DNA of 64,000 nt. Source: an uncultured Porphyromonas sp. (GTDB lineage: Bacteria > Bacteroidota > Bacteroidia > Bacteroidales > Porphyromonadaceae). The notes under the pieces were generated by a model, which ran no database searches, was not told where the DNA came from, and was given only the letters and a program-made list of their open reading frames with translations. Of the stretch, positions 54,990-64,000 are shown in pieces. Position 1 is the first letter of the stretch, and each line of letters starts with the position of its first letter. A program made the position numbers and the translations under genes. The DNA lies in the NCBI GenBank assembly GCA_934364985.1, contig CAKRMU010000005.1, positions 68,854 through 132,853 on the forward strand, given 5' to 3'.

Positions 54990-57772
54990 CAATGAGCGTC
55001 GAGCCAATTATCCCCCACACCTACATCCACTATTAATGGGACTGAGAGCTGTGGGCAAACACCCTCCATTTCTTCCTTAACAATGGCTATTAATCGGTTC
55101 ACCTCTGCTTTAGGACACGAGAAATTGAGTTCGTCATGCACTTGAAGGATCATCTTTGATTGTAGCCCCTCAGTATTGAGCCGATCGGATATTCTTATCA
55201 TCGCTACCTTGATAATATCTGCGGCAGATCCCTGCAATGGTGCATTAATAGCATTCCTCTCTGCTACACCTCGGACAACACTATTGGCAGAATTAATGTC
55301 CTTTAGATAACGCCTACGCCCCATAATCGTCTCAACGTATCCGTCATTTTTGGCTTTACTAACCACCGCCTCCATATATCGTGCCACGCCAGGGAACGTT
55401 CGGAAATAGCCATTAATTAAATCTTTGGCTTCACCAAAAGGAATTGACAATCGACTACTCAAACCATAAGTAGAGATGCCATAAATGATACCAAAATTAG
55501 CGGTCTTCGCCCGTCTCCTCAGATCTGGAGAGATCTCATCAGGTGAAATGTGGTAGATCTTGGATGCCGTCAGAGCATGAACATCAACGCCTTTTCTAAA
55601 TGCCTCGATCATGGCTTCGTCACCCGAAAAATGAGCCATCAGCCTCAGCTCAATCTGTGAATAATCTGCAGAAACAAATACCTCGTCCTCATTTGGGTGC
55701 AAAGTAACGAATGCCTTACGTAGCTGTCTACCATCCTCGTCACGCACAGGAATATTTTGGAGATTGGGATTAGTGCTGGAGAGCCGACCCGTAGCTGTAG
55801 CTGTCTGATTGTAGGTAGTATGTATCCTCCCCGTCTTAGGATTAATCAACTGAGGTAGCGGCTCGATGTATGTACTGACCAATTTCCGAAGCCCTCTGTA
55901 CCTGAGTATCATCGCCACTACTGGGTGAAGATGGCTGATTTTCTGTAGCTCTTCCTCTCGCGTTATATACTGCCCCGTCTTCGTTTTTTTAGGCTTATCC
56001 AATAGTTTTAGATGATCAAAAAGGACTTCCCCTACCTCCTTTGGAGAATTGATATTAAAGTCATACCCATCTACCGAATCGTGTATTTCATGGTCAAGCC
56101 TATCTAACTCTTGGTACAATTCGTTCACCGTCTCCGTGAGTACTTTTACATCAATCCTCACGCCCTCCTGCTCCATATCAAGTAGCACTTCCATCAATGG
56201 CATCTCCAAGCGATAGAAGAGATCCTCCAAGCCATCACGCTCCAATATTGGCTTTAACTTGCCATATAGCCTAAGCGTGACATCAGCATCCTCCGAAGCA
56301 TATTTATAGACTGCTTCAGGAGGCAAAGCACGCATGGAGATCTGCTTTTTACCCTTCTCTCCTATCAGATCCTCTATTGGGATGGGTCGATAACCTAAAT
56401 AGCTCTCTGCCATAGCATCCATACCGTGACGCAACTCTGGCTGGATAAGATAGTGGGCTATCATGGTATCCCAAAATGGACCCACAGTCTTTAGCCCATA
56501 CCGCTCTATTACTTTGAGGTCAAATTTTATGTTCTGCCCTATTTTTAATATCGCCGAGTCTTGAAAGAGAGGAGCAAAAGCCGACAATTGGTGGCGAGCT
56601 TCCATCTCCATCGGAGATAGGGCTACGTACCAAGCTTCGCCCTCATGGATGGCAAACGAGATGCCTACAATGCCACACGTCATAGCATCAACCGAGTCTG
56701 TCTCGGTATCAAAAGCAAAAGCCTTACAACCCGAAAGACGCTCCACAAGAGCATTAATGCCCATCTCGTCCTGCACTAAATGATACGTGGCTCCCCATGT
56801 ATCAATGGTGTCAAATCCACTCGCTAAGGGCGTCTCCTTTGGGACATCCATTTGATCAAATAGTGTCAAAGGCTGATGCGATAAGTCGGAGCTTCCGTCC
56901 TGAATATTCTCTTTAAGTTTATTGATCTTGGATCGAAATTCCAACGCTTCGTATAGCTCCAAAAGAGATTGCCAAAATACCCCTTTAGGCTTCATCTCCT
57001 CTAAAGAATAATCAACAGGTACATCCGTGCATATCGTCACTAAATCTCGCGACATCGCCAATTGCTCCTGCCCAGACACAAGATTATCCCTCATCTTACC
57101 TGTGATCTCATCAATATGGGTATAGATGCCCTCAATATCGCTATATGTCGTTAAAAGATCTGCTCCTTTTTTAGCCCCAATGCCCTTAATACCAGGAACG
57201 TTATCCGACGCATCGCCCCAAAGAGCGAGTAAATCAATAATCTGCTTAGTATCATGTAGCCCATATTTCTCCAGCACCTCTTTAGGACCTAATTCATCAA
57301 AACCACTTCCCCTTTTAGGACTTAAGATATGAGCATTAGGCAATACCAATTGTCCATAGTCTTTATCACCCGTAATCATATAGACCATACTATTAGGGTC
57401 GCGAGCCAATTGGGATGCCATTGTGCCTATCACATCATCTGCTTCGTACCCCTCTACTTCGTAATGCGGTACACCATAAGCCTCAACTATTTGTTTGATA
57501 TAAGGGATGGCGAAGCTGATACTTTCTGGTGTCTTCTCTCTCTGTGCCTTATAGGCTTCATACACTTTCTTGCGAAAAGACCCTCCGGGGGGATCAAAAA
57601 CGACAGCAATATAGTGTCCATCTGCCATCTTAAGGATTTCTTCAAAAGTATTGAGAAATCCAAATATAGCAGTCGTATCCTCGCCCTTTGAATTGATACG
57701 AGGGTTATTAAACATCCCATAATACCCTCTATAGATAAGAGCGTATGCGTCTAATAAAAATATCTTATTCAT
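54989..57772 (-). CDS. polA: DNA polymerase I
   Basis: Repair and Okazaki-fragment polymerase, about 927 residues from the ATG at 57772 (MNKIFLLDAYALIYRGYYG, the family start); in-frame ATGs at 57778 and 57790 are alternatives. The 5'-3' exonuclease domain covers about 1-290 (GYEADDVIGT, GDKDYGQLV, DNVPGIKGIG). A 3'-5' exonuclease domain follows with intact acidic residues (FAFDTETDSVDAM, IGQNIKFDLK, YASEDADVTLRLY), so proofreading is probable. The polymerase domain shows DYSQIELRLMAHFSGD, KTANFGIIYGIS and VHDELNFSCP. A minus-strand TAACTTTG at 57855-57862 is the likely -7 box. Confidence 0.97.
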   Translation of the reverse strand: MNKIFLLDAYALIYRGYYGMFNNPRINSKGEDTTAIFGFLNTFEEILKMADGHYIAVVFDPPGGSFRKKVYEAYKAQREKTPESISFAIPYIKQIVEAYGVPHYEVEGYEADDVIGTMASQLARDPNSMVYMITGDKDYGQLVLPNAHILSPKRGSGFDELGPKEVLEKYGLHDTKQIIDLLALWGDASDNVPGIKGIGAKKGADLLTTYSDIEGIYTHIDEITGKMRDNLVSGQEQLAMSRDLVTICTDVPVDYSLEEMKPKGVFWQSLLELYEALEFRSKINKLKENIQDGSSDLSHQPLTLFDQMDVPKETPLASGFDTIDTWGATYHLVQDEMGINALVERLSGCKAFAFDTETDSVDAMTCGIVGISFAIHEGEAWYVALSPMEMEARHQLSAFAPLFQDSAILKIGQNIKFDLKVIERYGLKTVGPFWDTMIAHYLIQPELRHGMDAMAESYLGYRPIPIEDLIGEKGKKQISMRALPPEAVYKYASEDADVTLRLYGKLKPILERDGLEDLFYRLEMPLMEVLLDMEQEGVRIDVKVLTETVNELYQELDRLDHEIHDSVDGYDFNINSPKEVGEVLFDHLKLLDKPKKTKTGQYITREEELQKISHLHPVVAMILRYRGLRKLVSTYIEPLPQLINPKTGRIHTTYNQTATATGRLSSTNPNLQNIPVRDEDGRQLRKAFVTLHPNEDEVFVSADYSQIELRLMAHFSGDEAMIEAFRKGVDVHALTASKIYHISPDEISPDLRRRAKTANFGIIYGISTYGLSSRLSIPFGEAKDLINGYFRTFPGVARYMEAVVSKAKNDGYVETIMGRRRYLKDINSANSVVRGVAERNAINAPLQGSAADIIKVAMIRISDRLNTEGLQSKMILQVHDELNFSCPKAEVNRLIAIVKEEMEGVCPQLSVPLIVDVGVGDNWLDAH

Positions 57773-57854
57773 AGCCATAAATACACTCATAGGAATTATT
57801 AGGCATTGGACCTATCACATCAAAATTGCCCATAATGCGACCTTGAATAGCACC

Positions 57855-57862
57855 CAAAGTTA
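57855..57862 (-). promoter_or_regulatory. -7 promoter box of polA
   Basis: Minus-strand TAACTTTG fits TAnnTTTG and lies about 65-85 bases before the possible polA starts. Confidence 0.5.
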
Positions 57863-57911
57863 CATTTTTATCTTGATATTTCTAATGAATCCTTAACACG
57901 AAGAAAAATCG

Positions 57912-57919
57912 TATCTTTG
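57912..57919 (+). promoter_or_regulatory. Rightward -7 promoter box before the defence module
   Basis: TATCTTTG matches TAnnTTTG. It would read through the small frame at 57972 and the T7C7A8 tract towards the helicase gene, so it could be the promoter of the whole module. Confidence 0.5.
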
Positions 57920-57971
57920 GACATACTATACTTTATCAAGTAAACCACTACCAACAGGAAATAATCATCCG

Positions 57972-58181
57972 ATGGGACAGAAGAAAGAGCGTACGATTAT
58001 TGGCTCAACGCATCTAAGGAAGCGAGGCGTCCCCCAAACCTGGCTCCCCAAAGGACTTGGCATGAGCTTTTTTTCCCCCCCAAAAAAAAGATTCCGATAT
58101 CAAAAAGCGACCGACCCCTCTCCAAAGTCAAAGATCTGCTCAGTGTGTCACCCCCAAAAATTAGAAAATATAAGTTTATGA
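57972..58181 (+). CDS. Small unassigned ORF, possibly a gene remnant
   Basis: 69 codons starting MGQKKERTIIG; it has a -7 box 53 bases upstream and a weak AGGAAA ribosome-binding site. The protein is basic and proline-rich, contains one CSVC pair, resembles no family I know, and crosses the T7-C7-A8 homopolymer tract, where slippage would change its C-terminus. It may be a real small gene, a leader peptide, or the 5' remnant of a gene cut by arrival of the downstream module. Confidence 0.3.
   Translation: MGQKKERTIIGSTHLRKRGVPQTWLPKGLGMSFFSPPKKRFRYQKATDPSPKSKICSVCHPQKLENISL
58068..58089 (+). repeat. Homopolymer tract T7-C7-A8
   Basis: Three adjacent mononucleotide runs: T at 58068-58074, C at 58075-58081 and A at 58082-58089. 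Such runs slip during replication and are often used for phase variation. It lies about 170 bases before the helicase start and inside the small frame at 57972-58181. Confidence 0.85.
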
Positions 58182-58259
58182 AAATAATCATAGATACCCT
58201 CAACACTACTTCTATCCTTATTATGTAAGTATGGATAATCTACACACGAATAAAAATAT

Positions 58260-61200
58260 ATGAATACAGTTCAGCAACTCAATTCCCACATCTTCACCAA
58301 TAAGGGTGGAAATACATTAATAAAAGAGTTTGAGGGGGTGTTGCACCACAATCCTCAAATCAAAAATCTTGATGCTGTCGTAGGCTTTCTTCGCGCATCT
58401 GGTTACTTTTCTCTTCGTCCATTACTTGACGATATCCACAAAGTAAGGGTGCTTATAGGCATAGATGTAGATAAGTATATAGCAAAAGCCGATCGGCAAG
58501 GCAAACTTTTTTTTGGTGCTGAAGATGATGTTAAGCAGGACTATCTCCGTCTGATTCGCAAAGATATTGAAAGTTCCAACTACAGAAAGGAGATTGAAGA
58601 TGGCATATTCCAAATGGTACAAGACCTCAAAAATGGCAAATTGGAATTACGTGTCCATCCATCGAAAAAAATACATGCCAAAATATATGTGCTCTATCCG
58701 AATGACTTCAACCAATATACACAAGGTATAGTTATAACTGGCTCCAGCAATCTATCTGGCAATGGCCTCGGCATTACTGAAGAACGGCAGTACGAGTTCA
58801 ACGTAAAAATGACCCAACATGAAGATGTACAATTTGCCAAAGATGAATTTGAGCAATTGTGGGAAGAAGCCAAAGGTTGTGAGATTGTAGCTGATGACCT
58901 AAAAGTTCATATTGATCGTACATATCTAAAAAAAGATGTTACACCATACGATCTTTATATCAAGATGCTCATGGAGTACTTCTCTGACAGAATTATGGAG
59001 CCCGATAACAACGACCCTTTCGACATGCCAGAAGGTTACACTAAATATGACTACCAGATGGATGCTGTCATTGAGGGGTACCAAAAACTTCTCCGCTACG
59101 ATGGTTTTTTTCTTGCAGATGTAGTAGGTCTTGGAAAGACGGTCATAGCGACAATGATTGCAAAAAAGTTTTTGATAGAGAATGGTAGAGACAATACCAA
59201 AATACTTGTGGTCTACCCTCCTGCCGTTGAACACAACTGGAAGACTACTTTCAAGGACTTTGGTATTGATAAGTATGCCAACTTCATTAGCAGCGGAAGT
59301 CTTTCGAAAATTTTGGACGAAGACAATTACAACTACTGGAACGCAGACGAATACGATCTTGTTCTGGTAGATGAGGCACACAAATTTCGTAGCCATACAA
59401 CATTAGCTTTTGAGCAGTTGCAGGAGATTTGCAAGATGCCACGTTTGGAAACTGGCAATATACTTGGTTACAAGAAAAAGGTAATGCTCATTTCTGCAAC
59501 TCCAATGAACAACACTCCAGCCGACTTATATAACGAAATATTGTTATTTCAAGACCCACGTCATTGCACAATCGATGGTGTCAGCAACCTAACAGCGTTC
59601 TTTTCACCTTTGATCGTTGAATTCAAAAAACTACGTAGCAACCCCGATGCAGATATCAGGGACTTCAAGAAGCTGGCAGAAAAAGTCCGCGACCGAGTAA
59701 TTAAGCCTATTACTGTCCGTCGCACCCGAACTGATATCGAGAATGTGTCACGTTATAAGAAGGATGTAATTGGTTTCCCAAAAGTGGAGCGTCCTTTTGA
59801 GAGCAGATATGAACTTAACGAACATCTGGCCAATCTTTTTGAGCGTGCTATGCATACGCTTGACAAAGAACTGACGTACGCACGTTATCGTGCTATCGCC
59901 TACCTGAAGCCTGAAGCTTCCAATGATTTATATGACAATGCAGAAATCATCAGTCGTAGTTTGGCTGGCATCCGTAAAAACGGACTTGTTAAACGTCTTG
60001 AGAGTAGCTTCTATGCCTTCCAAGTTTCTATTCAGAAATTTCGCCAAGCTAATCAAAATATGCTGGATATGTTTACGAATAACAAGGTGATTATTGCTCC
60101 TGATCTTAACATTAACCTCTTATTAGAAAATGGTTTGTCGGAAGAAGAAATAGAAGAGAAATTGAATGTCAGAGCAGAGGTGAACCCCAAGAACGCTGTA
60201 TTCCGTGCTGATGACTTTGACCCTGAGTTTATCAAGATGCTACAAGCTGACCAAACCATCCTCGAAAAAATGTGTAAAGATTGGCAAGAGGTTTCAGATG
60301 ACGACGACTCCAAGTTTGCCAAATTTAATGAACTGATGAAACATAAGCTATTCAAAGCAGACCATAATCCCGAACAAAAACTTGTGGTGTTCTCGGAATC
60401 GGTAGATACCATTAAATATCTGGAACGTCGCATCAATCGTCCCGATGTTTTGGTTATTTCATCAGACAATCGTAAAGAGCAGTTTAAGACCATCCGTGAA
60501 AACTTTGATGCCAACTACAAGAAAAAACTTAATGACTACAACATCATTCTGACAACTGATGTATTGGCTGAAGGTGTTAACTTACATCGCTCAAATGTGA
60601 TTGTTAACTATGACACCCCATGGAACTCCACTCGCCTGATGCAACGTATCGGTCGTGTGAATCGTATTGGTTCTGTATCGAAGCACATATACAATTATGT
60701 GTTCTATCCATCACGTGAAGGAAACCGAGAAATCAATCTTAACCAGGTTGCTGTCAGCAAAATACAAACCTTCCATTCCACATTTGGCGAAGACAACCAG
60801 ATATACTCTCAAAATGAAATTCTTGACCGCGATCTAAGCAAGCTCTTTGATGAGGCCATAAATGAACAAAAGAAGGACTTCAACCAAGAAATACTCTATT
60901 ACGAAGAACTGCGTTCGCTCTATCACACCAACAGAAGGGAATATAACCGCATCGCAAAGCTTTCACTGCGTAGTCGTACGGGACGTAAGCCTCGCACAGT
61001 TGATGGCGTTACCCTTTCTGGTGATACTTTAGTCTTCCTTAAAACCAATTTCAGAAAGATGTTTTTCCTCGTTTCAGAAAGTGCCGAAGAAATCTCCGTA
61101 CTTGATGCTCTGAAATACTTCAAGGCTTCTGCCGACGAAAAACAAGTGGAGCGAAATGAAAAGCATCATCAACATGTTCAGAAAGCTCTAGTAGCGTTTC

Positions 61201-61580
61201 GTAGCATCCGCGACAGCGAAATTCTACAGGAAGAGACAGAAAAGGAAACGCAAGGCAACATGGGTGCACAAGTAACAACGGCCATCAGCCTTCTTTCCAA
61301 TTTTATGAGAGAGATTGATGACAATGACCTCTATTTGAAAGTAACACAGCTAAAAACATTAGCTGAGCGTGGCGTCATTACCTACATACCGAAACGTCTA
61401 CAACGTATTCAAAAAGATTTGCGCCGTACGAGTGGTAAGGCTCGTATGACGCATGACGAAGCGTTGGCAGAGATTATAGAAATGGCAAAGAAATATGCCC
61501 CATATTATATGGCAGAGGAATCTTTATTCAACGAGGAAGAGACTGAAGCCGAAATTATATTATCAGAGACATTCAAATAA
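58260..61580 (+). CDS. PLD-nuclease / SNF2-family helicase fusion, defence-associated
   Basis: 1106-residue protein. Residues 1 to about 220 form a phospholipase-D-type nuclease domain with one HKD site (His139, Lys141, then GSSN at 161-164). Next comes an SNF2/SF2 helicase: Walker A VVGLGKT (Gly290-Thr294), DEAH box (371-374), SATPMNN, and in the second RecA domain VLAEGVNLHRSNVIVNYD and the motif VI QRIGR at 795-799. An inserted helical region separates the two RecA halves. A C-terminal 200-residue tail is unassigned. The arrangement matches helicases with an N-terminal PLD-like domain found beside Eco57I-type methyltransferases. It is followed after 21 bases by such a gene. Likely role: ATP-driven translocation and cleavage of unmodified foreign DNA (inference). 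Confidence 0.88.
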   Translation: MNTVQQLNSHIFTNKGGNTLIKEFEGVLHHNPQIKNLDAVVGFLRASGYFSLRPLLDDIHKVRVLIGIDVDKYIAKADRQGKLFFGAEDDVKQDYLRLIRKDIESSNYRKEIEDGIFQMVQDLKNGKLELRVHPSKKIHAKIYVLYPNDFNQYTQGIVITGSSNLSGNGLGITEERQYEFNVKMTQHEDVQFAKDEFEQLWEEAKGCEIVADDLKVHIDRTYLKKDVTPYDLYIKMLMEYFSDRIMEPDNNDPFDMPEGYTKYDYQMDAVIEGYQKLLRYDGFFLADVVGLGKTVIATMIAKKFLIENGRDNTKILVVYPPAVEHNWKTTFKDFGIDKYANFISSGSLSKILDEDNYNYWNADEYDLVLVDEAHKFRSHTTLAFEQLQEICKMPRLETGNILGYKKKVMLISATPMNNTPADLYNEILLFQDPRHCTIDGVSNLTAFFSPLIVEFKKLRSNPDADIRDFKKLAEKVRDRVIKPITVRRTRTDIENVSRYKKDVIGFPKVERPFESRYELNEHLANLFERAMHTLDKELTYARYRAIAYLKPEASNDLYDNAEIISRSLAGIRKNGLVKRLESSFYAFQVSIQKFRQANQNMLDMFTNNKVIIAPDLNINLLLENGLSEEEIEEKLNVRAEVNPKNAVFRADDFDPEFIKMLQADQTILEKMCKDWQEVSDDDDSKFAKFNELMKHKLFKADHNPEQKLVVFSESVDTIKYLERRINRPDVLVISSDNRKEQFKTIRENFDANYKKKLNDYNIILTTDVLAEGVNLHRSNVIVNYDTPWNSTRLMQRIGRVNRIGSVSKHIYNYVFYPSREGNREINLNQVAVSKIQTFHSTFGEDNQIYSQNEILDRDLSKLFDEAINEQKKDFNQEILYYEELRSLYHTNRREYNRIAKLSLRSRTGRKPRTVDGVTLSGDTLVFLKTNFRKMFFLVSESAEEISVLDALKYFKASADEKQVERNEKHHQHVQKALVAFRSIRDSEILQEETEKETQGNMGAQVTTAISLLSNFMREIDDNDLYLKVTQLKTLAERGVITYIPKRLQRIQKDLRRTSGKARMTHDEALAEIIEMAKKYAPYYMAEESLFNEEETEAEIILSETFK

Positions 61581-61601
61581 ACATACAAAACATACCGCCT
61601 T

Positions 61602-64000
61602 ATGAATTACAAAGAAGTCATAGAATCAAGATACAATCGTGAAGCTTGGCAGCAACTTCTTCACGACATTTTCCGTAGCAAAGTCAGCTTCTGGAAAAGT
61701 CCATCACAAGTACATGTAACAAGCCATATGGCAAAACAGGCTCTTAACTTAGGTAAGATTTCACTTGCTGATGGCGAGTCCATTGCCATTTACGAGGTAG
61801 AGCTTACAGAAAAAGTTGAGATTGAGCGTAATCGTAGGGGAATACGTAATATGCTTACCTCAGACTGGAGGAATATGGGATATGCTGGAGCTTTCATGTT
61901 CTGCTATCGGAAGGATGAAAGCATACTCCGCTTCTCATACGTAAGTGAGACATGGGGTTTTAATAACGAGGGCGAGTATGAAAAAATATCGACCGACACC
62001 AAACGCTATACCTATCTACTTGGAGAAGGACGTGGTTGTCGCACAGCCATAGAGCAGTTCGGAATCTTGAAAAATAGCACACAAACTTTGAGCGACATCA
62101 CGGCAGCCTTTTCAGTCGAAGCATTGACCAAACAGTTCTACAAAGATTTGTTTGAGTGGTATCAGTGGGCTATTGACGACTCGTCAAATGTTACTTTTCC
62201 TAATAACACTGTTATTGAAGAAGATGATAAAGACGACATAGAGAAGAAGATTATCCGCATGATAACCCGAATCATGTTTGTATGGTTTATTAAACAGAAA
62301 GATTTAGTGCCCCATCACCTCTTTGACATTGACTTCCTCTCCACTATTTTAAAAGACTTCGATCCATACAGCACTACCATTGGCAACTACTACAATGCCA
62401 TCCTTCAAAACCTATTCTTTGGCACTTTGAATCGAGCGATAAATGATGAGGAGGGCAATACCCGTAAGTTTGCCACGTCAAGCAAGAGAGACGTGAAAAC
62501 CCTATATCGTTATGCAGAAATGTTTGCCATTAGCGAGCAAGAGGTCATCAACTTGTTTTCTGAAGTACCTTTCTTAAATGGCGGTCTTTTTGAGTGCTTA
62601 GACAAGACTAAATATATCGATGGAGTGGAGCAGAGCTACAACTTTGATGGATTCAGTCGTAATGATATGCACTTTGCTGATGGACGGTTTAAGCACCGTG
62701 CTGTCGTGCCTAATATTCTTTTCTTCGAGCCAGAGAAAGGCTTAATTTCTATCCTAAGCCGTTATAATTTTACCATCGAGGAGAATTCTCCCGAAGAGCA
62801 ACAAGTGGCACTCGATCCTGAATTGTTAGGGAAGGTCTTTGAGAATCTTCTCGGAGCATATAATCCTGAAACCAAAGAAACTGCTAGAAACCAAAGCGGA
62901 TCATTCTATACCCCACGTGAGATTGTCAACTTTATGGTTGACGAAAGCCTTATCGCTTACCTTGGTGATAATGACTTCGTCCGATCCCTATTTCGCAACG
63001 ACTTTAGTTTTGACCCCTCTAAGACAGAGGAATACAAACAGATTGCCGATAAATTAAAGACAGTAAAGGTGCTTGACCCGGCCTGTGGTTCTGGAGCTTT
63101 CCCAATGGGGCTATTGAATAGAATGGTTGACATACTGGAGCGTATTTCACCGGATGAGCATGTCTATGACTTGAAACTATCCGTTATAGAGAACTGCCTC
63201 TACGGAAGCGACATCCAGAGTATTGCAGCACAGATTACTAAATTGCGCTTCTTTATCTCTTTAATATGCGACTGCGAGAAAGATCCGTCAAAGCCTAACT
63301 TTGGCATACCTACCCTCCCTAATCTCGAAACAAAGTTTGTATCAGCCAATTCTTTGATCGCTAAAAAGAAAAAGCCTATTCAAAGAAACCTTTTTGAGAA
63401 TCCGGAGATAGAGACAACAAAAAATGAATTAGCCGATATCCGCCATAAGCATTTCTCTGCTAAGTCAGCATCCACAAAATATCGCCTAAGAGAGAAAGAC
63501 CAAGTACTGCGGGAGAAATTAGCCAAACTCCTATCCGATGATGATAACTTTGCCCCAGAGGATGCAAAACAATTGGCGGCATGGAACCCTTACGACCAGA
63601 ACGCTGTTAGTCCGTTTTTTGACCCAGAGTGGATGTTTGGCGTTACTGAAGGCTTTGACATAGTGATTGGAAATCCGCCGTATATCCAGCTTCAGAATAA
63701 TGGTGGCGAACTGGCAAGATTATACGAGAATTGCAATTATTCTACCTTTGCTCGCACTGGTGACATATATTGTCTATTCTATGAAAGGGGCTGGCAACTC
63801 TTACAAGAGGGTGGGCATCTTTGCTATATTACTTCCAACAAGTGGATGCGTGCAGGATATGGCGAGAAGACCAGAGAGTTCTTTGCCGGTAAGACTAACC
63901 CAATATTACTGATTGACTTCGCAGGAGTGAGGATATTTGAAAGTGCTACAGTTGACACTAATATCCTGCTTTTCGCGAAGACAAATAATCAGCATAAAAC
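61602..64000 (+). CDS. Eco57I-like DNA adenine methyltransferase/restriction protein (partial, runs off window)
   Basis: Open frame from ATG 61602 to the window end: 799 codons without a stop, so the 3' part is missing. The N-terminal 350 residues are helical and may include a nuclease or helicase-contact domain. The methyltransferase core has the gamma-class order: the segment GSFYTPREIVNFMVDE, the SAM motif DPACGSGAF at 492-500, then NPPY at 691-694 (N6-adenine catalytic motif), and ITSNKWMRAGYGEKTREFF after it. This is the Eco57I/type IIG/PglX superfamily. Together with the PLD-SNF2 helicase it forms a restriction-modification-like module. The target-recognition domain is expected beyond the window. 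Methylation of the host sites would protect self (inference). Confidence 0.88.
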   Translation, partial: MNYKEVIESRYNREAWQQLLHDIFRSKVSFWKSPSQVHVTSHMAKQALNLGKISLADGESIAIYEVELTEKVEIERNRRGIRNMLTSDWRNMGYAGAFMFCYRKDESILRFSYVSETWGFNNEGEYEKISTDTKRYTYLLGEGRGCRTAIEQFGILKNSTQTLSDITAAFSVEALTKQFYKDLFEWYQWAIDDSSNVTFPNNTVIEEDDKDDIEKKIIRMITRIMFVWFIKQKDLVPHHLFDIDFLSTILKDFDPYSTTIGNYYNAILQNLFFGTLNRAINDEEGNTRKFATSSKRDVKTLYRYAEMFAISEQEVINLFSEVPFLNGGLFECLDKTKYIDGVEQSYNFDGFSRNDMHFADGRFKHRAVVPNILFFEPEKGLISILSRYNFTIEENSPEEQQVALDPELLGKVFENLLGAYNPETKETARNQSGSFYTPREIVNFMVDESLIAYLGDNDFVRSLFRNDFSFDPSKTEEYKQIADKLKTVKVLDPACGSGAFPMGLLNRMVDILERISPDEHVYDLKLSVIENCLYGSDIQSIAAQITKLRFFISLICDCEKDPSKPNFGIPTLPNLETKFVSANSLIAKKKKPIQRNLFENPEIETTKNELADIRHKHFSAKSASTKYRLREKDQVLREKLAKLLSDDDNFAPEDAKQLAAWNPYDQNAVSPFFDPEWMFGVTEGFDIVIGNPPYIQLQNNGGELARLYENCNYSTFARTGDIYCLFYERGWQLLQEGGHLCYITSNKWMRAGYGEKTREFFAGKTNPILLIDFAGVRIFESATVDTNILLFAKTNNQHK

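Larger units (their letters stand above)
57791..58259. other. Intergenic region before the second defence module
   Basis: About 470 bases. It holds the polA promoter, a rightward -7 box TATCTTTG (57912-57919), an unassigned small frame (57972-58181) and a homopolymer run T7-C7-A8 at 58068-58089. No promoter of the Bacteroidetes type is obvious in the last 70 bases before the helicase gene. Confidence 0.5.

Noticed and set aside
54990..55007. TTG start of the helix-hairpin-helix protein
   Set aside because: The ATG at 54989 overlaps the polA stop (TGATG) and directly begins the signal peptide.
58260..64000. Classifying the right-end module as BREX type 3 or DISARM
   Set aside because: No PglZ, BrxC, DrmA or DrmB is visible in the window beside it; downstream genes are needed before naming a system.

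Overview
The window looks like chromosomal DNA of a Porphyromonas-like member of the Bacteroidales. The support is: many promoters of the Bacteroidetes TTTG / TAnnTTTG type, a RagA/RagB-like SusC/SusD pair, a protease with a type IX secretion (Por) C-terminal domain beside a PorV/PorQ-family protein, BACON-domain lipoproteins, tryptophanase, and IhtB/CbiK-like lipoproteins behind a cobalamin riboswitch. The genus is an inference from gene content; no rRNA or tRNA gene was found.

Layout. 1-4374 (+): typA, a double-domain glycosyltransferase and trmN, coupled by ATGA overlaps. 4375-4777: convergent intergenic stretch with two strong inverted repeats. 4778-12074 (-): a phosphatase-like lipoprotein lacking its catalytic Cys, then a tight operon aguA-aguB-glgB-manA-methyltransferase (agmatine to putrescine, glycogen branching, mannose/fructose phosphate, RNA methylation). 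12218-13606 (+): tnaA. 13679-18175 (-): a DUF486 membrane protein and the operon outer-membrane protein-lgt-flavodiiron protein-nagB. 18822-19835 (+): an M23/LysM cell-wall hydrolase.

19836-30430 is accessory: an unidentified, apparently autonomous structured RNA gene (about 20097-20434, with its own promoter box and terminator), directly followed by a complete four-gene BREX type 4 phage-defence operon, brxP-brxC-pglZ-brxL. 30816-35382 (-): SusD/SusC. 35644-36190: a divergent control region with a dispersed repeat and a cobalamin riboswitch. 36191-40804 (+): TonB receptor, two tandem CbiK/IhtB-like chelatase-fold proteins, and a 54-residue rubredoxin. 41398-46963 (+): BACON lipoprotein, subtilisin-like protease with a Por sorting domain, PorV/PorQ-like barrel. 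47246-52870 (+): TPR lipoprotein, phosphohexomutase, LemA, TPM-domain protein. 53040-57772 (-): polA and a helix-hairpin-helix barrel protein. 58260-64000 (+): a second defence-type module, a PLD-nuclease/SNF2 helicase followed by an Eco57I-like DNA methyltransferase that runs off the right end.

The strongest leads are the structured RNA abutting BREX, the BREX type 4 operon with its thiol/Fe-S/DUF4007 composite BrxP, the PLD-SNF2 plus Eco57I pair preceded by a T7C7A8 homopolymer tract, a family of dispersed degenerate intergenic repeats, the riboswitch-controlled duplicated chelatase lipoproteins in which one copy has lost its lipidation Cys, and a lipoprotein protease that also carries a type IX sorting domain. 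All function calls come from reading motifs; no database search was run.
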